A DNA stretch of 64,000 bases from Mycobacterium sp. PS03-16 (lineage in GTDB: Bacteria > Actinomycetota > Actinomycetes > Mycobacteriales > Mycobacteriaceae), in the NCBI RefSeq assembly GCF_004570325.1, contig NZ_SPQO01000009.1, forward strand, positions 124,001 to 188,000, read 5' to 3'. The notes under the pieces were generated by a model. The model was not told where the DNA came from. It was given only the letters and a program-made list of their open reading frames with translations, and made no database searches. Position 1 is the first letter of the stretch. Every line of letters begins with the position of its first letter. This document shows, one piece after another, positions 50,174-58,065 of this stretch. The position numbers and the translations under genes are program-made.

Positions 50174-50209
50174 CCGTCCAGCGTAGGCCAGGTTTGTGAA
50201 AACTTCACA
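50174..50209 (-). promoter_or_regulatory. Promoter and operator of the DeoR gene
   Basis: On the minus strand TACGCT (50180–50185) is 6 nt before the ATG. The perfect palindrome TGTGAA–AAC–TTCACA (50195–50209) lies 10 bp further upstream, where a -35 would be. TCACAT occurs here and in the kinase promoter (47733–47738). Confidence 0.5.
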
Positions 50210-50266
50210 TCGATCACACGAATCGTGACATACGGCGCGAAACGTGTGACCTCCGCACAGCCGCGA

Positions 50267-51241
50267 CTAGGGCGTCAGCACCACCGAACCCACCGTCCTG
50301 CGGCCCTGAAGATCCCGGTGCGCGCGTTCGGCCTCGGCCAGCGGATACCGCTCGCTGACGGTCACCGTGATGGTGCCCTTCGCGATCGCGTCGAGCAATT
50401 CCCCGGCGCGCCATGAGAATTCATCGGCAGTGCGGGTGTGGTGCGCCAGGTTGGGCCGGGTCAGGAACACCGACCCGGCGGCGTTGAGGCGCTGCGGGTC
50501 GACCGGTGGCACCGGCCCGCTGCTCGCGCCGAACAGTGCCAGCGTGCCGCGCACGGCGAGGCTGGCCAGGCTGGCGTCGAAGGTCGTCGCACCGACCCCG
50601 TCGTAGACGGCGGCGACCCCGTTGCCCCCGGTGAGTTCGCGGATCCGGGCGCCGAACTCCTGCGGATCCTCCGGATAGTCCAGCACCTCGATGGCCCCCG
50701 CTCTGCGCGACAGTTCGGCCTTCTCGGGCGTGGAGACGGTGGTGATCACCTTGGCCGCCATGCTGGTCGCCCACTGTGTGAGGATCAGCCCGACCCCGCC
50801 GGCGCCGGCGTGCATGAGCACGGAGTCACCCTGCTGCACCGGATATGTCGACTTGAGCAGGTAGTGCGCGGTCATGCCTTTGAGCAGCGACGAGGCGGCC
50901 ACCTCGGCCGCCACGCCGTCGGGGACGTAGGCCACGAAATCGGCGGGGGCGACGGTGTAGTCGGCGTATGCGCCGAGCGCCTTGTCGGTCACCACCCGGT
51001 CGCCGACCTGCAGTGCGGCGACGTCGTCTCCGATCGCCTCGATGGTGCCGCACACCTCGGTGCCGACGACGAACGGCACCTCCCGCGGGTACAGGCCGGA
51101 CCGGAAGTAGGTGTCGATGAAGTTGACCCCGATGGCCTCGGCCTTGATCAGCACCTGCCCCGGACCGGGCGTGGGCTGCGGCTTCTCGACGTGAGTGAGG
51201 ACTTCCGGACCGCCGGTTTCGGTGACTTCGATCGCGTACAT
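50267..51241 (-). CDS. qor: Quinone oxidoreductase (zeta-crystallin-like)
   Basis: A 324-residue NADPH-dependent medium-chain reductase without zinc ligands. Features are EAIGVNFIDTYFRSGLYPRE (about 36–55), FVVGTEVCGTIEAIG, LLKGMTAHYLL and the nucleotide loop LMHAGAGGVGLIL (about 140). It reduces quinones or alpha,beta-unsaturated carbonyls. The ATG at 51241 gives the start YAIEVTETGGPEVL expected for Qor. Longer in-frame readings run into the divergent ATP-grasp gene. The 93 bp between its stop and the DeoR start hold the DeoR promoter. Confidence 0.93.
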   Translation of the reverse strand: MYAIEVTETGGPEVLTHVEKPQPTPGPGQVLIKAEAIGVNFIDTYFRSGLYPREVPFVVGTEVCGTIEAIGDDVAALQVGDRVVTDKALGAYADYTVAPADFVAYVPDGVAAEVAASSLLKGMTAHYLLKSTYPVQQGDSVLMHAGAGGVGLILTQWATSMAAKVITTVSTPEKAELSRRAGAIEVLDYPEDPQEFGARIRELTGGNGVAAVYDGVGATTFDASLASLAVRGTLALFGASSGPVPPVDPQRLNAAGSVFLTRPNLAHHTRTADEFSWRAGELLDAIAKGTITVTVSERYPLAEAERAHRDLQGRRTVGSVVLTP

Positions 51242-51247
51242 GCCCTC

Positions 51248-51260
51248 TATCATTCCCGAG
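51248..51260 (+). promoter_or_regulatory. Leaderless-type promoter of the ATP-grasp gene
   Basis: TATCAT (51248–51253), a perfect TANNNT, plus 7 nt leads into the GTG at 51261. The divergent qor start is only 19 bp away. Confidence 0.5.
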
Positions 51261-52196
51261 GTGAAGCTGGCCCGCCCCGACGTGTTCCATCCGCGGATCG
51301 TGTTGGCCTCATGCCGGGCGCTGCCGGAGAGCGACGGGGACGACGACGGCCTGCTCGACGCGCTGCGCCACCGGGGCCTGCACGCCCGCTGGCTGCCGTG
51401 GGACGATCCGGCCACCCTCGAGGCCGACGTGGTGATCCTGCGGGCCACATGGGACTACATCGAGCGGCTCGACGAGTTCCTGGCGTGGGCCCGGCGGGTG
51501 CGTCACCTGCTCAACGGACCCGACGTCGTCGCCTGGAACACCGACAAGCGCTACCTCGTCGACCTCGCGCGGCACGGGGTGCCCACGGTGCCGACCCGGG
51601 TCTTCGGTCCGGACGAGGCAGTGGTGGTGCCGCCGGTCGAGGCGGTGGTGAAACCGGCCATCGGCGCCGGGTCGACCGGTGCGCGACGATTCGGTGCGCC
51701 GCAGGACGCCGCTGCGCACGCCGCGGCGCTGCAGGCCGCAGGCCGCTCGGTGGTCGTCCAGCCCTACGATGCCCGGGTCGAGGACGGCGAGACCGCGCTG
51801 GTGTTCCTGGGCGGGCGGCAGTCCCACGCCTTCACCAAGGGCGCGATCCTGCCGGCCGAGGGGCTGCCGGACTTCGACGAGACCGGCACCTACGCCCAGG
51901 AGACGCTGTCACCTGCCGAGCCGGACTTCGAGCTGTGGGACACCGGGCATGCGGCGCTGCGGGCCGCGGCCGAGGTGCTGAAGATGCGCGCCGAGGAATT
52001 CCTGTACGCGCGGGTGGATCTCATCGGCGGCCGCGACGATCCGCGGGTGCTGGAGGTCGAATTGGTCGAACCGTCACTGGGCTGGCGGCAGCTGCCCGCC
52101 GGTGCCCGCGCGGACCGTCAGCGCGACTTCGCCGTCGCCCTGGAGGTCGCGCTGGAGCGGCTCGGGCTGGGCCCGCTCTCGCATCGACGCCCATAG
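51261..52196 (+). CDS. ATP-grasp domain protein (RimK/glutathione-synthetase-like)
   Basis: A 311-residue ATP-grasp ligase-like protein. Features are VILRATWDYIERLDEFL (about residue 55), VVAWNTDKRYLVDLARHGVP (about 90), the ATP-binding VEAVVKPAIGAGSTGARRFG (about 128–147), VVVQPYDARVEDGETALVFL and the metal site EFLYARVDLI…VLEVELVEPSLGW (about 250–275). Relatives are annotated as glutathione synthetase-like, but no mycobacterial substrate is established. The GTG start is set by the -10 element 7 nt upstream. Its 3' end overlaps the convergent ctaA by 123 bp. Confidence 0.82.
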   Translation: MKLARPDVFHPRIVLASCRALPESDGDDDGLLDALRHRGLHARWLPWDDPATLEADVVILRATWDYIERLDEFLAWARRVRHLLNGPDVVAWNTDKRYLVDLARHGVPTVPTRVFGPDEAVVVPPVEAVVKPAIGAGSTGARRFGAPQDAAAHAAALQAAGRSVVVQPYDARVEDGETALVFLGGRQSHAFTKGAILPAEGLPDFDETGTYAQETLSPAEPDFELWDTGHAALRAAAEVLKMRAEEFLYARVDLIGGRDDPRVLEVELVEPSLGWRQLPAGARADRQRDFAVALEVALERLGLGPLSHRRP

Positions 52197-53102
52197 CGCC
52201 GAGGTGGCGGCGGTGCAGATGGCCGCGCCGGCCACGTGCACCGCGACCAGGGCCGCCGGGATGCCGGTGGCGAACTGCACGACGCCCACCAACCCCTGAC
52301 CCACCACCACCGCCACGAGGATGCCCAGCCGGATCAGCACCGGGCGCGGAGCCCGGACGGCGAGCAGGCCGAAGCCGAGCGCGACGATCAGTGACAGGTA
52401 GGCGACCAGCAGCGACGAGTGCAGGTGCACCAGCGTGGTGATCTCGACCATCAGCCGCGGCACCGGCTGCTCGATGCTCTTGTCGCCGGCGTGCGGGCCC
52501 GCGCCGGTGACCAGCGTGCCGGTGACCAGCACGGCGGCCAGCGCGAGCCCACTGAGCGCGGTGAGCTGGCGCAAGGGGCGGGGCACCTGCCGGACGGGGA
52601 CACCGTCGTCGGGTTGCCCGATCTTGACGTAGAGCAGCACGGCCACCCACACCATCGCCATCGAGGCCAGCAGGTGGATCGCGACGGTCCACCACAGCAG
52701 CCCGGTGAGCACGGTGATGCCACCGATCACCGCCTGCACCACCGTCGACGCCGGCATCAGCCAGGCGTACAGCAGCACCTCGCGCCTGCGCCGCGCCCGG
52801 GTGACTGCCAGCACCGCGGCCGCGGCGGTCAGCACCACGAGGAACGTGATGAGCCGGTTGCCGAACTCGACGGCCTGGTGGATGCCCGGCACCTCGGCGT
52901 GCGGGACGGGGGTGAAACTGCCGGGGAAGCACTGCGGCCAGGTCGGGCAACCGAGGCCGGATGCGGTGACGCGGACGATCGCACCGGTGACCGCGATCCC
53001 GCCCTGGGTGAGGATCACCGCGAGCGCGACGGCGCGCTGCACGCGAAGGCTGGGCAGCGGCAGCAGGTCGACCACCCGCAGGAAGAGACGTCCGACGGAC
53101 AC
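52074..53102 (-). CDS. ctaA: Heme A synthase CtaA (COX15 family)
   Basis: A 342-residue membrane monooxygenase oxidising heme O to heme A. It has eight predicted helices in two four-helix halves. The first half has VTASGLGCPTWPQCFPGSF (about 46–64, with the paired Cys) and EVPGIHQAVEFGNRLITFLV (His ligand). The second half has TLVHLHSSLLVAYL and ALVAVHVAGAAICTA. Family length is about 310, and the last 35 polar residues are antisense to the ATP-grasp gene. The GTG is 6 nt after TACCAT. Together with ctaB it supplies heme A to cytochrome aa3 oxidase. Confidence 0.94.
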   Translation of the reverse strand: MSVGRLFLRVVDLLPLPSLRVQRAVALAVILTQGGIAVTGAIVRVTASGLGCPTWPQCFPGSFTPVPHAEVPGIHQAVEFGNRLITFLVVLTAAAAVLAVTRARRRREVLLYAWLMPASTVVQAVIGGITVLTGLLWWTVAIHLLASMAMVWVAVLLYVKIGQPDDGVPVRQVPRPLRQLTALSGLALAAVLVTGTLVTGAGPHAGDKSIEQPVPRLMVEITTLVHLHSSLLVAYLSLIVALGFGLLAVRAPRPVLIRLGILVAVVVGQGLVGVVQFATGIPAALVAVHVAGAAICTAATSALWASMRERAQPEPLQRDLQGDGEVALTVRAGTGGQLPPAQ

Positions 53103-53140
53103 AGACCGATGGTAGAGCAGCAGAAACTACATCTTGTAGT
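53103..53140 (-). promoter_or_regulatory. ctaA promoter with BlaI-like palindrome
   Basis: On the minus strand TACCAT (53109–53114) is 6 nt before the ctaA GTG. Upstream, the perfect palindrome ACTACA–TCT–TGTAGT (53126–53140) covers the -35 region. TACA…TGTA dyads are typical of BlaI/MecI-family repressors. Confidence 0.5.
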
Positions 53141-53238
53141 AGGGCACTGGTAGGACGCCGTCCCGCCGAGACGGCGCTGGTGGTCGCGACCGGCCCCACG
53201 GCGCGCCCATGACGTCGCACTCACCGCAGGGCGGAGGC

Positions 53239-53811
53239 TCAGCGTGCAGCGGCGAACGGCACCAGCACCTCGTCGACGAGGCGGACCACCAGCTCGTCGG
53301 TGATCGGGTCGCCGCTGATCAGCAACCGGTGCCACAGCACGCTCTGGCCGAGTTCGCGGGCGATGTCGACCGGGACGTCGGCCCGTACGTCGCCGCGGTC
53401 GATGCCGCGGCGCAGCAGCGCGGCCATCTCCTCCTTGCGCCAGCCGATGACGTCGGCCTGCAACGCGCCGGCCAGCTCGGCGTCGTGGACGGTGGCGGCG
53501 ACGGCGGCGCGGATCAGCGCGGCGTCGGGTCCGGTGAACAGTGCGGCCCAGCCGCGCAGCACGGCCAGCATGTCGCCGCGGTAGCTGCCGGTGTCGGTCG
53601 CGGGGATCGCGGTGGTCGCGATCTGCATCAAGGTGTCGCGCAGCAGGCCGGCACGGTCGGGCCAGCGGCGGTAGAGCACCGGCTTGCTGGTGCGGGCGGC
53701 CGCCGCAACGGCCTCCATCGTCACCCCGGCCGGCCCGTGTTCGGCCAGCAGGGTGAGCACCGCCGTGCGGATGGCGGCGTCGAGCTCCTCACCGCGGCGG
53801 CGGACGACCAT
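53239..53811 (-). CDS. TetR-family transcriptional regulator
   Basis: A 190-residue TetR repressor. The N-terminal helix-turn-helix is ELDAAIRTAVLTLLAEHGPA then GVTMEAVAAAARTSKPVLYR (residues ~8–50), with WPDRAGLLRDTL after it. The C-terminal ligand and dimer domain resembles TetR_C_16-type regulators. It is divergent from the DAPG-hydrolase-like gene, and the 90-bp space between them has two similar dyads, so it very likely controls that gene and itself. The ATG at 53811 is preceded by GGAGGG. Confidence 0.92.
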   Translation of the reverse strand: MVVRRRGEELDAAIRTAVLTLLAEHGPAGVTMEAVAAAARTSKPVLYRRWPDRAGLLRDTLMQIATTAIPATDTGSYRGDMLAVLRGWAALFTGPDAALIRAAVAATVHDAELAGALQADVIGWRKEEMAALLRRGIDRGDVRADVPVDIARELGQSVLWHRLLISGDPITDELVVRLVDEVLVPFAAAR

Positions 53812-53827
53812 CAACCCTCCTGACGTT

Positions 53828-53849
53828 GGAGAAACGCTTGCGTATCTTA
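53828..53849. promoter_or_regulatory. Candidate TetR operator, TetR-proximal copy
   Basis: The pattern ACG–4 nt–CGT followed by ATCTT (53834–53848) matches the second site at 53868–53889 in the inner dyad and right arm. The left arm (GGAGA) is degenerate. It lies 17 bp upstream of the TetR ATG. Confidence 0.5.
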
Positions 53850-53867
53850 CTGTGTCGGCCTAGCGTA

Positions 53868-53889
53868 CAAGACACGTTTCCGTATCTTG
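53868..53889. promoter_or_regulatory. Candidate TetR operator, target-proximal copy
   Basis: Half-sites CAAGACACG (53868–53876) and CGTATCTTG (53881–53889) form a 22-bp dyad with one mismatch around a 4-bp centre. TAGCGT (53861–53866), a TANNNT, precedes it and the Shine–Dalgarno GGAGG of the next gene overlaps its right end. A bound repressor would block the DAPG-hydrolase-like gene. Confidence 0.6.
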
Positions 53890-53901
53890 GAGGTACCGAA
53901 G

Positions 53902-54543
53902 ATGTCGCGTCCCGTGCTGTATCCGCTGCGCTCCGTCGACACCGCCGTCGTGCGCTACACCGCCGCGCCGCACCACCGGCGCCGCACCACGATCGACCAC
54001 CGCCCGTTGGCCGGCGTCACCCCGGCCATGCTGCTCGACTGGTTCACCCACCTCGGCGGCACCATGACCTACGGCGGGCAGGTGATCGACCGCTACCTGG
54101 CCTGGCACCCGCTCGACCACATCCGCTGGGAACTGGCCCGCCCGGCTCCGGGCGGCGGTGCGGCCGAAGGGGCGCGCTTCCGGATCGTCGAGGCCTTCGG
54201 CGCCCGGCCGGAGTACCGCGTCGACGTGATCGACCGGGTCGAGAAACTCGACGAAACCGGGATCCGGCTGGTTCAGCGCATCGCGGGGGTGCCGGTGCTC
54301 CAGCTCGAGCACACCTGGTCGCGCGGCGCCGAGGGCACGCACTACGTGAGCGTGATGGACATCGGCGCCCGCTCCGCCCTCGCCGCGCCGGTCAATCGCG
54401 TGCTGCGCCGGCGCTTCCCGGACCCGATGGTGCGGGCCTGGGTGCGGCACAACATCGAGGAGGTGGGCCGGCTCGAGTACCTGCTGCCCGCGCTGGCGGC
54501 CGCGCCGAGATCAGGTGAAGCGGAACCAGCGCAGCGCGCATAG
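53902..54543 (+). CDS. DAPG-hydrolase (PhlG)-like family protein
   Basis: A 213-residue protein resembling the 2,4-diacetylphloroglucinol hydrolase domain family. It has AMLLDWFTHLGGTMTYGGQV followed by IDRYLAWHPLDHIRWEL (about residues 60–80), and a C-terminal RHNIEEVGRLEYLLPAL (about 175–191). The His, Asp and Glu residues in these motifs suit a zinc site. The family splits carbon–carbon bonds in polyketide-like phenolics; the natural substrate here is unknown. The ATG is 8 nt after GGAGG. Divergent TetR control suggests induction by a xenobiotic or antibiotic-like compound. The 3' end overlaps the ABC permease gene by 33 bp. Confidence 0.68.
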   Translation: MSRPVLYPLRSVDTAVVRYTAAPHHRRRTTIDHRPLAGVTPAMLLDWFTHLGGTMTYGGQVIDRYLAWHPLDHIRWELARPAPGGGAAEGARFRIVEAFGARPEYRVDVIDRVEKLDETGIRLVQRIAGVPVLQLEHTWSRGAEGTHYVSVMDIGARSALAAPVNRVLRRRFPDPMVRAWVRHNIEEVGRLEYLLPALAAAPRSGEAEPAQRA

Positions 54544-55305
54544 CGAGGCGACCGCGCCCCAGCCGGCCAGCACGGCCATGCCGAACCAGTCCACCGACAG
54601 CGTCATCGCCCGGGTCAGCGCCTCGGTCAGCGCACCCGACGGGGTGAGCCGGGCCGCCCAGGACAACCAGTCCGGAACCGCCTTGCCCTCGAGCGTCATC
54701 GCGCCCAGCCCGGCGAACACGAACCACAGCAGGTTCGCCACCGCGAGCACGATCTCGGCGCGCAGCGTCCCACCGAGCAGCAGCCCCAGCGCGGCGAAGC
54801 CCGCGGTGCCGAGCGCGATGATCACCGCGCCCAGCGCCAGGCCCGCGGCCGCGGGGCGCCAGCCCAGCGCCAGCCCGATCGCCCCGAGCAGGATCGACTG
54901 CAGGAACACCACGGCGACGACGGCCAGCGATTTCCCGGCGATGATGCCCCACACCGGCAGTGCGGTCGCCCCGAGCCGTTTGAGCGCCCCGTAGCGACGG
55001 TCGAACGCCACCGCGATCGCCTGGCCGGTGAACGCGGTCGAGATCACCGCCAGCGCCATGATCGCGGGGACGAACGTGCCGGCCCGGTCATCGCCGAAGT
55101 CTCCCAGGGGCAGCAGCACCATCCCGACCAGCAGCGTGATCGGGATGAACATGGTCAGCAGCAGCTGCTCGCCGTTGCGCAGCAGCAGCCGCAGCTCCAG
55201 GCCGAACTGGGCGGTCAGCATCTTCGGCACGGCGGCCGGCCGCGGATCGGGGGTGAAGGTGCCCGGTGCGAAGCGGTTGGTCGTCATCGAATCCTTCGGC
55301 GTCAC
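54511..55305 (-). CDS. ABC-2 type transporter permease
   Basis: A 264-residue exporter permease with six predicted helices: LLLTMFIPITLLVGMVLLPL, FVPAIMALAVISTAFTGQAI, LAVVAVVFLQSILLGAIGLA and later ones. The loop AFDRRYGALKRLGATALP is typical of ABC-2 (DrrB-like) permeases. It pairs with the ATPase encoded upstream. The GTG at 55305 overlaps the ATPase stop by GTGA; an ATG at 55287 is an alternative. Position corresponds to Rv1457c, downstream of mptB, so export of a cell-envelope component is plausible but unproven. Confidence 0.88.
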   Translation of the reverse strand: MTPKDSMTTNRFAPGTFTPDPRPAAVPKMLTAQFGLELRLLLRNGEQLLLTMFIPITLLVGMVLLPLGDFGDDRAGTFVPAIMALAVISTAFTGQAIAVAFDRRYGALKRLGATALPVWGIIAGKSLAVVAVVFLQSILLGAIGLALGWRPAAAGLALGAVIIALGTAGFAALGLLLGGTLRAEIVLAVANLLWFVFAGLGAMTLEGKAVPDWLSWAARLTPSGALTEALTRAMTLSVDWFGMAVLAGWGAVASLCALRWFRFT

Positions 55306-56267
55306 GAGCGCAACTCCCGGCCGGTCAGGTCCAGGAACACGTCCTCGAGGCTGCGCTGTTCGACGCGCATGTCGGTGGCCAGCACATTCAGGCGCGCGCA
55401 CCACGCCGTCACCGTCGCCAGTACCTGCGGGTCCACATGGCCCTCGACCAGGTACTCGCCGGGAGACGTCTCGGTGGCCCGGTAGCTCTCCGGCAGCGCG
55501 GTCACCAGCAGCGCGAGGTCCAGCCGCGGCGGTGCGGTGAAGCGGAGCTGGTTCTCGGCGCCGCTGCGCATCAGCTCGGCCGGTGTGCCGGTCGCGACCG
55601 CGACGCCGTGGTCGATGATCACCAGCCGGTCGGCGAGCTCCTCGGCCTCCGTGAGCTGATGAGTGGTCAGCACCACCGTGACGCCGTCACGGCGCAGCCC
55701 GTCGATCAGCTCCCACACCACGATGCGGGCGTGCGCGTCCATGCCCGCCGTGGGTTCGTCGAGGAACACCAGCTCCGGGCGCCCGACGACCGCGCAGGCC
55801 AGCGCGAGCCGCTGCTGCTGCCCGCCGGACAGCCTGCGGTAGGTGGTCCGGGCGACGTCGCTGAGGCCCAACGTGTCCATCAGCCACTGCGGGTCGAGCG
55901 GATCGGCGGCGTACGCCGCGACCAGATGCAGCATCTCGCCCGCCCGCGCCGCCGGGTACCCGCCGCCGCCCTGCAGCATGACGCCGATGCGCTCGCGCAC
56001 CTTGGTGTTGTGGGCGGCCGGGTCCATGCCGAGGATCTCGATGGTGCCTGCGTCGGGACGCAGGAAGCCCTCGCACATCTCGATCGTGGTGGTCTTACCG
56101 GCGCCGTTGGGCCCGAGCAGGGCGAGCACCTCGGCGCGGTGCACGTCGAGGTCGAGCCCGTCGACGGCCGTCGTCGAGCCGTAGCGTTTGGTGACTCCGC
56201 GCAACCGCACGGGATCGGCCGACGAGCGTCCGCGCGCGGCGCCGACGGCGTCAGATCCGGTGGTCAC
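55302..56267 (-). CDS. ABC transporter ATPase (DrrA-like exporter)
   Basis: A 321-residue ATPase. Walker A is LLGPNGAGKTTTIEM (about residue 50), the Q-loop region is GVMLQGGGGYPAARAGEML (about 95), the signature is LSGGQQQRLALACAV (about 142) and Walker B is LVFLDEPTAGMD (about 163). A C-terminal domain ending VEQRSLEDVFLDLTGREL is usual for drug- or lipid-exporting ABC-2 systems. It overlaps both mptB (upstream) and the permease (downstream) by GTGA, making a coupled three-gene unit. Confidence 0.92.
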   Translation of the reverse strand: MTTGSDAVGAARGRSSADPVRLRGVTKRYGSTTAVDGLDLDVHRAEVLALLGPNGAGKTTTIEMCEGFLRPDAGTIEILGMDPAAHNTKVRERIGVMLQGGGGYPAARAGEMLHLVAAYAADPLDPQWLMDTLGLSDVARTTYRRLSGGQQQRLALACAVVGRPELVFLDEPTAGMDAHARIVVWELIDGLRRDGVTVVLTTHQLTEAEELADRLVIIDHGVAVATGTPAELMRSGAENQLRFTAPPRLDLALLVTALPESYRATETSPGEYLVEGHVDPQVLATVTAWCARLNVLATDMRVEQRSLEDVFLDLTGRELRS

Positions 56268-57982
56268 GGGGAATCAGCGTATGCGCCCGGCGGGGCGGAC
56301 TGTGGTTGCGGTGGCCCGGCGGCCGTCCCACCGGGCCCGGGTGGCGCGTCCGGCTCGGGGTCGGGCAGTCCCCGCCACGGCATCCGGCGCCAGGTCAGCG
56401 CGATGAGCAGCGCGACGATGACCGCGCTGGCCAGCGTCGCCATCACGATCTGGAACAACGTGAAGCGGTCCCCGTTGGCGGTTGGCCCGAAAATGCCGAC
56501 GATCAGCGTGACCGCGATCGTGGTGCCCCGGAACCCCGGCCGGGTGGCCCAGGTGGCCAGCGGGATGATCGCCCACAGCAGGTACCAGGGCTGCACCACC
56601 GGGAACAGCAGGATCGTCGCGCCGAGGGCCACCCCCAACCCGCCGACCGGGTGCAGGCGGCCGCGCAGCACCGCCAGCAGGAGCCCGGTGACCAGGACGG
56701 CGATGATGCTGACGCCGATCGCACGGGTCAGGCCGAGGATCGCGGTGGTGTGGTCGCCGAGCCCCAGCAGGATGCCGACCTGTCCGGTGCCCAGCGCCAG
56801 CAGGGTCGGCGGCGACATCCAGCTGCGCACCACATTGGCGGTGCCGAGCGTGAACAGCCAGCCGAAGCCCAGCCCGCTGGCCCATCCGATCACCGCCATG
56901 ACCGCCACCGCGATCGCGGTCAGCGAACCGCCCGCGATGAAGAACGCCTTGACCGTCCCGCCCCACCGGCAGGCTAGCGCCATCGCCACGAATCCGAGCG
57001 CCAGCAGCGACGGCAGCTTCACCTGGGAGGACATCGCGATCAGCACGGTCCCCGCGACCAGCATCGCCAGCGGATACCAGCGCAGCCACTGTCCGCGGTC
57101 GGCCGGCCGGCGCACCGGGCGGGGGATGAGCGGGGTGGCCGCGTCGACCCCGCGCAGCGCGAACTCGGTGCCGGCCAGCATCAACCCCAGCATCAGCGCC
57201 TCGTTGTGGATGCCGGCGACCAGGTGCATGAACAGCAGCGGATTGCACGGCCCCAGCCACAGCGCGCTCACCTCGGCGACACCGCAGCGCCGGGCCAGCC
57301 GCGGGGTGGCCCAGACGATCAGCCCGACCCCGAGCAGCACGACCAGCCGGTGGAACAGCACCGCCCACACGATGTTCTCGCCGGTGATCGCCGAGATCCC
57401 CTGGCCGATCCACAAGAACAGCGGCCCGTACGGCGCCGGCGTCTCGCGCCACAGGCTGGGCACCGACAGCGTGAACACATGGTCGAGGCCCAACCCGGTC
57501 GCCGGCCCGACCTCGTACGGGTCGAGGCCTTGCAGCGAGATCTCGCTCTGCGCCAGATACGAGTAGACGTCCTTGCTGTACATCGGCGGGGCGATCAGCA
57601 GCGGCAGCGCCCACAGCAGCAGCGTGCGGTCCAACTGACTGCGCGACATCCGGCGGCTGCCGAGGGTGAAGCGGCCGAGCATCAGCCATGCCAGCGCCAT
57701 CATCACCGCGCCGGTCGTGGTCATGGTCAGTGAGACGGTCTGGATCCGCGACGGCAGGTTGAGCAGCCGGACCCCGAAGGTGGGATCCTGCACGACGGGA
57801 CGGGCGCCGGCGCCGAGCGCGCCGATGGCCATCAACACCGTGCCGGTCGCGCCGAACAGGCGGGTCCGGCGCAGCGCGATCAGGTCGGCGTCGGTGAGCG
57901 GGGAGCCGACGGTGCGCTCGTCGCCGTGCCAGCGGGCGATCGAGGAGCTCAGGGACTGCAGCTGCCCGGCCATACGAGCCAT
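56264..57982 (-). CDS. mptB: Alpha-(1->6)-mannopyranosyltransferase MptB-like (GT-C fold)
   Basis: A 572-residue polytopic protein with about 13 helices and a proline-rich C-terminal tail. The first external loop holds the acidic GT-C motif in LIAPPMYSKDVYSYLAQSEI (about residues 129–148), the likely catalytic Asp. TPAPYGPLFLWIGQ (about 187) and MHLVAGIHNEALMLGLML (about 250) follow. It matches the Rv1459c/MptB family, which uses polyprenyl-phosphomannose to elongate the alpha-1,6 mannan core of lipomannan; activity in a given species may be redundant. The ATG is 6 nt after TACGCT. It is divergent from sufR. Confidence 0.88.
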   Translation of the reverse strand: MARMAGQLQSLSSSIARWHGDERTVGSPLTDADLIALRRTRLFGATGTVLMAIGALGAGARPVVQDPTFGVRLLNLPSRIQTVSLTMTTTGAVMMALAWLMLGRFTLGSRRMSRSQLDRTLLLWALPLLIAPPMYSKDVYSYLAQSEISLQGLDPYEVGPATGLGLDHVFTLSVPSLWRETPAPYGPLFLWIGQGISAITGENIVWAVLFHRLVVLLGVGLIVWATPRLARRCGVAEVSALWLGPCNPLLFMHLVAGIHNEALMLGLMLAGTEFALRGVDAATPLIPRPVRRPADRGQWLRWYPLAMLVAGTVLIAMSSQVKLPSLLALGFVAMALACRWGGTVKAFFIAGGSLTAIAVAVMAVIGWASGLGFGWLFTLGTANVVRSWMSPPTLLALGTGQVGILLGLGDHTTAILGLTRAIGVSIIAVLVTGLLLAVLRGRLHPVGGLGVALGATILLFPVVQPWYLLWAIIPLATWATRPGFRGTTIAVTLIVGIFGPTANGDRFTLFQIVMATLASAVIVALLIALTWRRMPWRGLPDPEPDAPPGPGGTAAGPPQPQSAPPGAYADSP

Positions 57983-57994
57983 TCGAGCAGCGTA
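57983..57994 (-). promoter_or_regulatory. Leaderless-type promoter of mptB–ABC unit
   Basis: On the minus strand TACGCT (57989–57994), then 6 nt, then the mptB ATG. The same hexamer and spacing occur at the DeoR gene. Confidence 0.5.
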
Positions 57995-58065
57995 GCCGTC
58001 CCCACTATGGGCATTGTCACGCCGGGACTAAGGGTGACCTTGGTGGATACCCCCGTCGAATTCCG

